DNA of 16,235 nt, taken from assembly GCA_900546735.1 (NCBI GenBank), contig URDW01000029.1, positions 1 through 16,235 of the forward strand. Reading direction: 5' to 3'. A model generated the notes under the pieces. It was not told where the DNA came from and did not search any database. It saw only the letters and a program-made list of their open reading frames with translations. This document shows positions 1 to 6,502 of this stretch, piece after piece. This DNA is from an uncultured Oscillospiraceae bacterium (GTDB lineage: Bacteria; Bacillota; Clostridia; Oscillospirales; Acutalibacteraceae). Every line of letters starts with the position of its first letter. Positions within the stretch are counted from its first letter, which is position 1. A program made the translations under genes and the position numbers.

Positions 1-49
1 ACGAGATCGCTCAGTGTCTCGTGGGCTCGGAGATGTGTATAAGAGACAG
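1..49. other. Illumina Nextera i7 adapter left on the contig end (not genomic)
   Basis: Bases 1-7 match the end of the P7 primer, 8-15 (CGCTCAGT) look like an 8-base i7 index, 16-30 are the Nextera read-2 sequence, and 31-49 are the Tn5 mosaic end (AGATGTGTATAAGAGACAG). This is library DNA, so native sequence begins at about base 50. Any open reading frame entering from the left has a false start inside this stretch and gains twelve spurious residues ending in DVYKRQ. Confidence 0.97.
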
Positions 50-2035
50 TTACAGTACATCGGCGGCAAGGAGAACATTCAGGCCGTTTCCCACTGTATG
101 ACGCGCATGCGGTTTGTCTTGGTAGATGCCGACAAAGCCGACAAAAAAGCGATTGAAAACATCCCCGCCGTCAAAGGCACCTTTACACAGGCCGGCCAGT
201 TCCAGGTCATCATCGGCAACGATGTAGCCGTGTTTTACAAGGAATTCACACAAAACGCCGGCATTGAGGGCGTAAGCAAAGACGCGGTAAAAGCGGCCGC
301 CAACCAGAGACAACCGTGGATCCAGCGCGCCATGGGCGTTTTGGGCGAGATCTTTGCGCCCCTTATCCCTGCCCTGATCTGCGGCGGTCTGATCCTTGGC
401 ATCCGCAACATCATCGGCGAGATCAACTTCTTTAACGACAGCACACAGAGCCTGGCCGACATTTCGCAGTTCTGGGCCGGCATGTACAGCTTTTTGTGGC
501 TGATCGGCGAGGCCGTGTTCCACATGCTGCCGGTCGGCATCGTGTGGTCCATCACGAAAAAAATGGGCACCACGCAAATTCTGGGCATCATCCTTGGTCT
601 GACCCTGGTCTCCCCGCAGCTGCTCAACGGCTTCAGTGTGGCCGACACAGCGGCCGCCGACATCCCCGTGTGGGACTTTGGTTTTATAGAAATACAGATG
701 ATCGGCTACCAGGGCCAGGTCATTGCCGCCATGCTGGCAGGCTTTGTGCTGGTATACCTGGAGAAATTCTTTAAAAAAATCTGTCCCGAGGTCATCAGCA
801 TGATCGTGGTGCCGTTTTGCTCGCTGGTACCGGCCGTGATCATTGCACACACGATCGTCGGCCCGATCGGCTGGCGCATCGGCGACGCGATCGCCAATGT
901 GGTTTACGCCGGCCTGACCTCGAACGTACGCTGGCTGTTTGCCGCTGTCTTCGGGTTCTTCTATGCACCGATCGTCATGACGGGCCTGCACCACATGACA
1001 AACGCGATCGACTCGCAGCTGGTCAACACATACCAGGGCACGATTTTGTGGCCGCTGATCGCGCTTTCCAACATCGCACAGGGTTCTGCCGTGCTGGGCA
1101 TGATCGTGCTGCAAAAGAAAAACGAACGCGCCCAGCAGGTCAACATTTCCGCCTGCATTTCCTGTTATCTGGGCGTTACGGAGCCGGCGCTGTTCGGCGT
1201 CAACATGAAATACGGTTTTCCGCTAATCTGCGGCATGACCGGATCGGCCTGCGCCGCCGTGATCTCCGTTGGGACGGGCGTTGAAGCGTTTTCCATCGGC
1301 GTAGGCGGTCTGCCCGGCATTTTATCCATCAAGCCCGAGTACTGGCTGCAGTTTTTGATCGCCATGGCGGTGGCGATCGTCCTGCCGTTCGTGCTCACCA
1401 TGATCATCGGCAGCCGCAAGCTTTCAGCCGAGGACCGCGGCTTGCACATCGCTGCACAGGCAGCTGCTGAAACAGCAGACGCTGTAACCGCACAGGCCGA
1501 TGCACCCGAACTGACCGGCACAGATACGTCCAGCGCGCCTGCCGAAAGCGAAAGCGCCATGAGCAGAGATGCCGGCGAGATCCTGGCGCCGCTTTCCGGC
1601 CGTGTTGTGCCGCTGGAGGAGATCCCCGACGAGGTCTTTTCCCAGGGCGTGCTCGGCGACGGCATTGGTATCGACCCGACCGACAGCACTGTTTTGGCGC
1701 CGGCCGACGCAACCGTTTCCTCTGTGATCGAAGACAGCCGCCATGCCTGCGGGCTGGAGCTGGCCAACGGCATTGAACTGCTGATCCACGTCGGCATCGA
1801 TACCGTTTCCATGAACGGCGACGGCTTTGCACTGCACGTCAAAGAGGGCGACCGTGTAAAACGCGGCGACAAGCTCATCACCTTTGACCCTGAAAAGATC
1901 AAAGCGGCCGGCCACCCGACCATTACCGCATTTTTGGTGACAGAGCCAAATGACTTTACAGTAACATTTGCGCCGGGCGGTACGCAGGCAGACGCCGCGC
2001 AGACAGCCATAATGCACTACAGCAAGGAGCAGTAA
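50..2035 (+). CDS. treP: Trehalose-type PTS permease EIIBCA, 5' truncated
   Basis: This membrane permease takes up trehalose and phosphorylates it to trehalose-6-phosphate, using phosphate passed from HPr. It is truncated by the contig edge; 661 residues are visible and probably only 10-20 N-terminal residues are missing. Domain order is IIB-IIC-IIA. The IIB phospho-cysteine lies in SHCMTRMRF (Cys codon 95-97), followed by VKGTFTQAGQFQVIIG, which I recall as close to E. coli TreB. The hydrophobic IIC domain covers visible residues about 85-450, then an Ala/Thr/Ser/Glu-rich linker (about 455-505). The IIA domain (about 509-650) has the two expected histidines 15 residues apart, at visible positions 565 and 580; the second, in LLIHVGID, is the phosphorylated one in the family. 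Substrate is inferred from the IIB/IIC resemblance and the adjoining treC, whose RBS lies in this gene's last codons. A fused IIA means no separate IIAGlc is needed. A sucrose or beta-glucoside permease is less likely. Confidence 0.9.
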   Translation, partial: LQYIGGKENIQAVSHCMTRMRFVLVDADKADKKAIENIPAVKGTFTQAGQFQVIIGNDVAVFYKEFTQNAGIEGVSKDAVKAAANQRQPWIQRAMGVLGEIFAPLIPALICGGLILGIRNIIGEINFFNDSTQSLADISQFWAGMYSFLWLIGEAVFHMLPVGIVWSITKKMGTTQILGIILGLTLVSPQLLNGFSVADTAAADIPVWDFGFIEIQMIGYQGQVIAAMLAGFVLVYLEKFFKKICPEVISMIVVPFCSLVPAVIIAHTIVGPIGWRIGDAIANVVYAGLTSNVRWLFAAVFGFFYAPIVMTGLHHMTNAIDSQLVNTYQGTILWPLIALSNIAQGSAVLGMIVLQKKNERAQQVNISACISCYLGVTEPALFGVNMKYGFPLICGMTGSACAAVISVGTGVEAFSIGVGGLPGILSIKPEYWLQFLIAMAVAIVLPFVLTMIIGSRKLSAEDRGLHIAAQAAAETADAVTAQADAPELTGTDTSSAPAESESAMSRDAGEILAPLSGRVVPLEEIPDEVFSQGVLGDGIGIDPTDSTVLAPADATVSSVIEDSRHACGLELANGIELLIHVGIDTVSMNGDGFALHVKEGDRVKRGDKLITFDPEKIKAAGHPTITAFLVTEPNDFTVTFAPGGTQADAAQTAIMHYSKEQ

Positions 2036-2036
2036 A

Positions 2037-3692
2037 ATGACGGACTTTAGAAAAAGCGTTGTTTACCAGATCTACCCAAAATCTTTCTTGGACACGAACA
2101 GCGACGGACTGGGCGACCTGCGCGGTGTAGCGCAAAAACTGGATTACCTGCAAGCGCTCGGCGTGGACTGTATTTGGCTGACCCCGTTTTTTGTGTCGCC
2201 TCAGCGCGACAATGGTTACGATGTGGCTGACTACCGCAGCATCGACCCGCGCTACGGCACGATGGAAGATTTTGAAACGCTGGCGGCTGAAGCCCGAAAA
2301 CGCGGCATAGACCTGATGCTCGACATGGTGTTCAACCACACATCGACCGAGCACGAATGGTTCCAAAAAGCCATACAGGGCGACCCGAAGTATAAGGATT
2401 ACTATATCTTTAAAAAAGGCAAGACGGACGGTACTCCCCCCACCAACTGGGAGAGCAAGTTCGGCGGCAGTGCCTGGGAATATGTAGAAGCGTTTGACGA
2501 ATACTACCTGCACCTGTTTGACAAAACACAGGCTGACCTCAACTGGGAAAATGGAGAAGTACGCCGCGAGGTGCAAAGCATTCTGCGGTACTGGATACAA
2601 AAAGGCGTGCGCGGTTTTCGTTTTGACGTGATCAACCTGATCAGCAAAGGCGCATTTGAAGACGACGACTGCGGCGACGGGCGGCGCTTTTACACAGACG
2701 GACCGCGCATACACGAATTTTTGCAGGAGATGTGCCGCGAAACATTTGGCCGGGAAGAGGGTTTTGTGACCGTGGGCGAAATGTCCTCGACCACAATGGA
2801 AAACTGCTTCCGCTATGCCGGCGCGGACACACAGGAGCTTTCCATGGTATTTTCATTCCACCACCTGAAAGTGGATTTTGTCGGGAATGAAAAATGGGTA
2901 CTGGTGCCGCCGGACTTTTTAAAGCTGAAACAAATTTTGTTTTCCTGGCAGACCGGCATGGCCGAACACAACGCCTGGCAGGCCGTTTTCTGGTGCAACC
3001 ACGACCAGCCGCGTGTCGTTTCGCGTTTTGGCGATGAGGGAAAACACTGGAAAGAATCGGCCAAAATGCTGGCCGGCGTGATCCACTGCATGCGCGGCAC
3101 GCCATATATTTACCAAGGCGAAGAGATCGGCATGACAAATGCGCATTTCAGCCGGCTTGAGCAGTACCGCGACGTAGAGAGCCTGAACCATTTTCAGATC
3201 CTGCGCGACAAAGGCATGAGCGAGGAGAGCGCATACCAGATTTTGAAGGTGCACTCGCGCGACAACAGCCGTACGCCGATGCAGTGGACAGCCGGCGAAA
3301 ATGCCGGCTTTACCGACGCACAGCCGTGGATAGAAGTGAACCAAAACCATTCGGCCATCCATGCCGAAAGCCAGGTGGATGACCCAGATTCGATCTTTTC
3401 CTATTACCGCGACCTGATCCGGCTGCGCAAAGCGCAGGATGCGATCGCCTACGGCGATTTTACACCGCTTGACGAACACCATCCATCCGTGCTCGCCTAC
3501 CGGCGGCGCTACAAAAACGACACGATTTACTGCATCAACAACTTTTTTGCAAAGCCGTGCCGTTGGCGGTGCCCAGACGATTTGACCGGCTGCCGCATTT
3601 TGCTGGCCAACTATGCCGATGCGCAGACCAGCCAGACCCTGGAGCTGCGCCCCTATGAATCGCTTATTTTGCTGAAAACAGCAGAAAAATAA
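2037..3692 (+). CDS. treC: Trehalose-6-phosphate hydrolase (alpha,alpha-phosphotrehalase, GH13)
   Basis: This cytoplasmic enzyme hydrolyses trehalose-6-phosphate to glucose and glucose-6-phosphate, the step after PTS import. The 551-residue length is normal for TreC/TreA. All four GH13 motifs are present: DMVFNHTS (region I), GFRFDVINLISK with nucleophile Asp197, VGEMSS with acid/base Glu248, and FWCNHDQPR with His322 and Asp323. The phrases NLISK, VGEMSSTT and NHDQPRVVSRFGDE are typical of phosphotrehalases rather than oligo-1,6-glucosidases. ATG 2037 follows an AAGGAG site at 2024-2029 with 7 nt spacing, and the upstream stop ends at 2035, so the pair is almost certainly co-transcribed. A gap of only 35 bp separates it from ptsH. 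No treR repressor gene is visible. A generic GH13 alpha-glucosidase is the alternative, made unlikely by the neighbouring permease. Confidence 0.94.
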   Translation: MTDFRKSVVYQIYPKSFLDTNSDGLGDLRGVAQKLDYLQALGVDCIWLTPFFVSPQRDNGYDVADYRSIDPRYGTMEDFETLAAEARKRGIDLMLDMVFNHTSTEHEWFQKAIQGDPKYKDYYIFKKGKTDGTPPTNWESKFGGSAWEYVEAFDEYYLHLFDKTQADLNWENGEVRREVQSILRYWIQKGVRGFRFDVINLISKGAFEDDDCGDGRRFYTDGPRIHEFLQEMCRETFGREEGFVTVGEMSSTTMENCFRYAGADTQELSMVFSFHHLKVDFVGNEKWVLVPPDFLKLKQILFSWQTGMAEHNAWQAVFWCNHDQPRVVSRFGDEGKHWKESAKMLAGVIHCMRGTPYIYQGEEIGMTNAHFSRLEQYRDVESLNHFQILRDKGMSEESAYQILKVHSRDNSRTPMQWTAGENAGFTDAQPWIEVNQNHSAIHAESQVDDPDSIFSYYRDLIRLRKAQDAIAYGDFTPLDEHHPSVLAYRRRYKNDTIYCINNFFAKPCRWRCPDDLTGCRILLANYADAQTSQTLELRPYESLILLKTAEK

Positions 3693-3727
3693 GACCATAC
3701 AACTTAAAAGCAAAGGAGAAATCAATT

Positions 3728-3985
3728 ATGAAACAGTTTGATTACACCATCACCGACCCCGTAGGCATCCACGCAAGACCCGCAGGCTTGCTCGTAAAAG
3801 CAGCCAAGGCCTACACCAGCGCCATCACCATTGCAAAAGGTGAAAAATCGGCAGCCGCCACCAAACTGATGGCGCTGATGAGCATGGGCGTAAAAGGCGG
3901 CGACACCGTGCACGTTACCGTGGAAGGCGACGACGAAGCCGAAGCCGCAGCTGCGATCGAACAGTTTTTCAAAGAAAACCTGTAA
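3728..3985 (+). CDS. ptsH: Phosphocarrier protein HPr, lacking regulatory Ser46
   Basis: HPr is the small cytoplasmic carrier that takes phosphate from enzyme I on His15 and hands it to sugar-specific EIIA domains. The 85-residue protein has the canonical active site GIHARPAG with His15 and Arg17. Aligned without gaps to Bacillus HPr from His15 to the MSxG segment, the position of regulatory Ser46 is Lys46, preceded by Thr45 (TKLMALMSMG against KSIMGVMSLG). The usual HPr kinase/phosphorylase target is therefore absent, so standard HPr(Ser-P)/CcpA catabolite repression through this protein looks unlikely. The start follows an AAAGGAG site (3712-3718). It sits between treC (35 bp gap) and ptsI (28 bp gap). 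No promoter was seen in the 35 bp upstream gap, which suggests read-through from the trehalose genes, although a promoter inside treC cannot be excluded. Confidence 0.95.
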   Translation: MKQFDYTITDPVGIHARPAGLLVKAAKAYTSAITIAKGEKSAAATKLMALMSMGVKGGDTVHVTVEGDDEAEAAAAIEQFFKENL

Positions 3986-4013
3986 GCGGAACAATACTAA
4001 AGGAGATGGTTTG

Positions 4014-5657
4014 ATGAACGTTGCAACCGGCAAATCCATCATCAACAAAATCGCCATCGGCAAGATCCGTTACCAGGGCAAAAAAGCCGTGCAGGCGCCG
4101 GCAACCTCCAAGCGCACACCGCAGGAGGAACTGGAACGGTTTGAAAAGGCACGGGAAAAAGCCGGCGAACAGCTGCATGCGCTTTATGAAAACGCTTTGC
4201 GTGAGGTCGGCGAGGACAACGCCGCCATTTTTGAGATCCACGCCATGATGCTGGAGGACGACGACTACCTGGACGCTGTGAAAAGCATTATTGAAACGCA
4301 GGACGCAACGGCAGAATACGCTGTGCTGACCGCCGGCGACAATTTTGCCGAGATTTTTGCCGCCATGGACGACGCGTACATGCAGGCGCGCGCGACCGAC
4401 ATTAAGGACGTTGCAGGCCGCCTGGCCGCCGTACTGACCGGAAAGCAGGAGAAAGTAGACTTTGATGAGCCGTTTATTCTGATGGCTGATGACTTGACGC
4501 CAAGCGAGACGATGCAGCTCGATAAAAGCAAGCTTTTAGGCTTCATCACACGCCATGGCTCCACCAACAGCCACACGGCCATTCTGGCGCGCACCATGGC
4601 CATTCCGGCGCTGATCGGTGTAGACATCCGCGAAGAGTGGGACGGGCACACGGCCGTACTGGACGGCTACAACCACTGCGTTTACATTGACCCGACCCCC
4701 GACCTGCTCAAAACAATGGAGGCGCGCCGGCGTACCGACGCCGAACAGGCCGCATTGCTGCAGGGGCTGAAGAAAAAGCCGAACATTACGCTGGACGGCA
4801 CTGAGATCAAGGTTTTTGCCAACATCGGCAACGTGTCGGACGTTGGTTTTGTGCTGCAAAACGACGCGCAGGGCATCGGCCTGTTCAGAAGCGAGTTCAT
4901 TTACCTTGGGCGAAACGATTTTCCGAGCGAAGAGGAGCAGTTTACCATCTACAAGCGCGTAGCGGAAACCATGGCCGACAAAAAGGTCATCATCCGCACG
5001 CTCGACATCGGCGCCGACAAGCAGGCCGACTACTTCGGCCTGGGCAAAGAAGACAACCCGGCGCTGGGCTACCGCGCCATACGCATCTGCCTGACGCAAA
5101 AGGAAATTTTCAAAACACAGCTGCGTGCCATTTTGCGCGCGGCGGCCTACGGCAACATATCGGTCATGTTCCCGATGATCATTTCCGTGCGGGAAGTCTG
5201 CGACGCCAAAGAGATTTTGGCAGAGTGCCGCAAGGAGCTGGAAGCGGAAAAAGTTCCCTGCGGAGATGTAGAGATCGGCATTATGATCGAAACGCCGGCG
5301 TCTGTCATGATCGCCGACGAACTGGCGCAGGAAGTGGAATTTTTCTCCATCGGCACCAACGACCTGACGCAGTACACACTGGCGATCGACCGCCAGAACC
5401 CGAAGCTGGATCCGTTTTTTGACGCGCACCACCCCGCCGTGCTGCGCATGATCGAAATGACGGTGCAATCCGCCCACCGGCACGGCTGCTGGGTGGGCAT
5501 TTGCGGCGAGCTTGGCGCAGACACCGCGCTGACCGAAACGTTTTTGCGCATGGGCGTGGACGAACTGAGCGTCTCCCCCGCTGCGGTTTTGCCGCTGCGC
5601 AAATGCATCCGCTCCATCGACCTGCGAAAAGATAAAGCAAAAAGTAAAAATGCATAA
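4014..5657 (+). CDS. ptsI: PTS enzyme I (phosphoenolpyruvate-protein phosphotransferase)
   Basis: Enzyme I starts the PTS by autophosphorylating from PEP and passing the phosphate to HPr. The 547-residue protein is slightly shorter than E. coli EI, which is usual in Firmicutes. The phospho-histidine is His187 in HGSTNSHTAILAR. The PEP-binding C-terminal domain shows GLFRSEF with Arg292, the signature FFSIGTNDLTQYT, and the catalytic cysteine Cys497 in GICGELG. ATG 4014 is preferred to the in-frame TTG at 4011 because the AAAGGAG site at 3999-4005 then has 8 nt spacing rather than 5. It follows ptsH directly and is followed 10 bp later by a strong terminator, so it is the last gene of the unit. 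The stop TAA is at 5655-5657. PEP synthase and PPDK share the PEP-binding fold but differ in length and lack this N-terminal layout. Confidence 0.95.
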   Translation: MNVATGKSIINKIAIGKIRYQGKKAVQAPATSKRTPQEELERFEKAREKAGEQLHALYENALREVGEDNAAIFEIHAMMLEDDDYLDAVKSIIETQDATAEYAVLTAGDNFAEIFAAMDDAYMQARATDIKDVAGRLAAVLTGKQEKVDFDEPFILMADDLTPSETMQLDKSKLLGFITRHGSTNSHTAILARTMAIPALIGVDIREEWDGHTAVLDGYNHCVYIDPTPDLLKTMEARRRTDAEQAALLQGLKKKPNITLDGTEIKVFANIGNVSDVGFVLQNDAQGIGLFRSEFIYLGRNDFPSEEEQFTIYKRVAETMADKKVIIRTLDIGADKQADYFGLGKEDNPALGYRAIRICLTQKEIFKTQLRAILRAAAYGNISVMFPMIISVREVCDAKEILAECRKELEAEKVPCGDVEIGIMIETPASVMIADELAQEVEFFSIGTNDLTQYTLAIDRQNPKLDPFFDAHHPAVLRMIEMTVQSAHRHGCWVGICGELGADTALTETFLRMGVDELSVSPAAVLPLRKCIRSIDLRKDKAKSKNA

Positions 5658-5667
5658 TGGTAACTTA

Positions 5668-5703
5668 AAAGGAAAAGGACGGCTGATGCCGTCCTTTTCC
5701 TTT
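5668..5703 (+). terminator. Intrinsic terminator after ptsI
   Basis: A perfect 16-bp stem (5668-5683 with 5688-5703) with a TGAT loop begins 10 bp after the ptsI stop. The right arm ends in a T-rich stretch (CCTTTTCCTTTGTCT). The left arm is A-rich, so the structure could also act on minus-strand transcripts coming past the tRNA genes. Confidence 0.9.
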
Positions 5704-5837
5704 GTCTAAAAACATATCCACTCTACAACCCGAAAAATCGTTCCTAATTTTCCCAAGTACAGCCCGGTGGACAATTTGATGCACGCTTGATGTTTGGCCT
5801 TGATTTTGTTTTGCGACAACGCTTTTTCGGTTTTGGG

Positions 5838-5874
5838 CAAAGAAAAACACCGCAAGCAAATGCTTACGGTGTTT
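5838..5874 (-). terminator. Intrinsic terminator after the tRNA cluster
   Basis: Reading the minus strand just past the CCA end of tRNA-Lys, an AAACACCG-T-AAGC arm pairs with GCTT-G-CGGTGTTT (5845-5874) around a short loop, followed by TTTTTCTTT (down to about 5838). This is a standard rho-independent terminator ending the tRNA transcript. It converges with the ptsI terminator, and the 134 bp between the two (5704-5837) show no recognisable feature. Confidence 0.88.
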
Positions 5875-5875
5875 G

Positions 5876-5951
5876 TGGTGACCCATCGGAGATTCGAACT
5901 CCGGACACCTTGATTAAAAGTCAAGTGCTCTGCCAACTGAGCTAATGGGTC
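5876..5951 (-). tRNA. tRNA-Lys (anticodon UUU)
   Basis: The cloverleaf is complete: acceptor GACCCAT/ATGGGTC, D arm with AGCTCAGTTGGCAGAGC, anticodon stem CTTGA/TCAAG with loop CTTTTAA (anticodon TTT), T arm with GTTCGAATC, discriminator A and encoded CCA at 5878-5876. It is the last gene of the tRNA transcript. Confidence 0.97.
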
Positions 5952-5973
5952 ATTTGCCCCAAAATTGGGGCGC

Positions 5974-6048
5974 TGGCTGGGGAGGCAGGATTCGAACCTA
6001 CGCATGAGGGAGTCAAAGTCCCTTGCCTTACCGCTTGGCGACACCCCA
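5974..6048 (-). tRNA. tRNA-Gln (anticodon UUG), with one acceptor mismatch
   Basis: The anticodon stem AGGGA/TCCCT carries loop CTTTGAC (anticodon TTG). The T stem is GTAGG/CCTGC, the discriminator is G, and CCA is encoded at 5976-5974. The acceptor arms TGGGGTG and CTCCCCA pair except at position 6-67, which is a U-U mismatch. The U1-A72 pair, known as a recognition feature for the Glu-tRNA(Gln) amidotransferase route used by most Firmicutes, is present. Confidence 0.95.
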
Positions 6049-6075
6049 ATGTAGCTTGGGAATGATTTTTAAAAG

Positions 6076-6152
6076 TGGGGTGGGATATGGGATTCGAACC
6101 CATGACCTCCAGTGCCACAAACTGGCGCTCTAACCAACTGAACTAATCCCAC
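6076..6152 (-). tRNA. tRNA-His (anticodon GUG)
   Basis: The anticodon stem CCAGT/ACTGG carries loop TTGTGGC (anticodon GTG). The acceptor is GTGGGAT/ATCCCAC and the discriminator is C73, as expected for tRNA-His. A genomic G at the -1 position (base 6153 on the plus strand is C) can pair with C73, the histidine identity pair, so the mature 5' end is probably 6153. CCA is encoded at 6078-6076. Confidence 0.97.
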
Positions 6153-6183
6153 CATACAGGGTAAAATATGTGGCAAAAAAATA

Positions 6184-6260
<77 letters not shown>

Positions 6261-6269
6261 ATCTTTCAC

Positions 6270-6343
6270 TGGAGCGGGTGATGGGAATCGAACCCACGCG
6301 ACCAGCTTGGAAGGCTGGGATTCTACCATTGAACTACACCCGC
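6270..6343 (-). tRNA. tRNA-Gly (anticodon UCC)
   Basis: The anticodon stem CCAGC/GCTGG carries loop CTTCCAA (anticodon TCC). The acceptor is GCGGGTG/CACCCGC, the discriminator is U, and CCA is encoded at 6272-6270. It is the first gene of the cluster; its 5' end lies about 15 bp downstream of the -10 box, leaving a leader of only a few nucleotides. Confidence 0.97.
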
Positions 6344-6357
6344 AGGCGACGGTAGTT

Positions 6358-6386
6358 ATTATATATAAAGGGCGGATAAAAGTCAA
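6358..6386 (-). promoter_or_regulatory. Sigma-70/SigA promoter of the tRNA cluster
   Basis: On the minus strand a -35 box TTGACT (6386-6381) and a perfect -10 box TATAAT (6363-6358) are separated by exactly 17 bp. Transcription should start near 6351, just before tRNA-Gly. The DNA upstream of the -35 box (about 6387-6412) is very A/T-rich with A- and T-runs, resembling an UP element, as expected for a stable-RNA promoter. Confidence 0.9.
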
Positions 6387-6461
6387 TACATTTTGCAAAA
6401 TTTTTCAAAATTGTTACGGCAAACCTGAGTGTAACAAACCACGCTGCCCTATGCGGGATCA

Positions 6462-6494
6462 GGAAAAACATGCGGCAGGCCAAAACCTGCCGCA
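6462..6494 (-). terminator. Intrinsic terminator after the clpE-like gene
   Basis: On the minus strand, 8 nt after the stop codon of the Clp gene, a perfect 9-bp GC-rich stem (TGCGGCAGG with CCTGCCGCA, 6471-6494, 6-nt loop) is followed by TGTTTTTCC. It ends the ten-gene minus-strand operon and separates it from the tRNA promoter about 75 bp further on. Confidence 0.9.
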
Positions 6495-6502
6495 CAAAAT
6501 GC

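Noticed and set aside
50..1114. 354-codon minus-strand open frame opposite the PTS permease
   Set aside because: Same kind of antisense shadow; the permease strand carries the phospho-cysteine and a membrane domain, while the antisense product is rich in His, Asp and Gln with no family resemblance.
4011..4013. TTG start for enzyme I
   Set aside because: The adjacent ATG at 4014 has better spacing to the ribosome binding site and is the stronger start codon.
5704..5837. Possible small gene or RNA between the two convergent terminators
   Set aside because: No start with a ribosome binding site, promoter or convincing structure was seen; open frames here run into the tRNA genes and are shadows.
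6389..6412. A/T-rich palindromic stretch TTTTGCAAAA as an operator
   Set aside because: It sits just upstream of the -35 box of the tRNA promoter and is adequately explained as an UP-like element; a single short palindrome does not support a repressor site.
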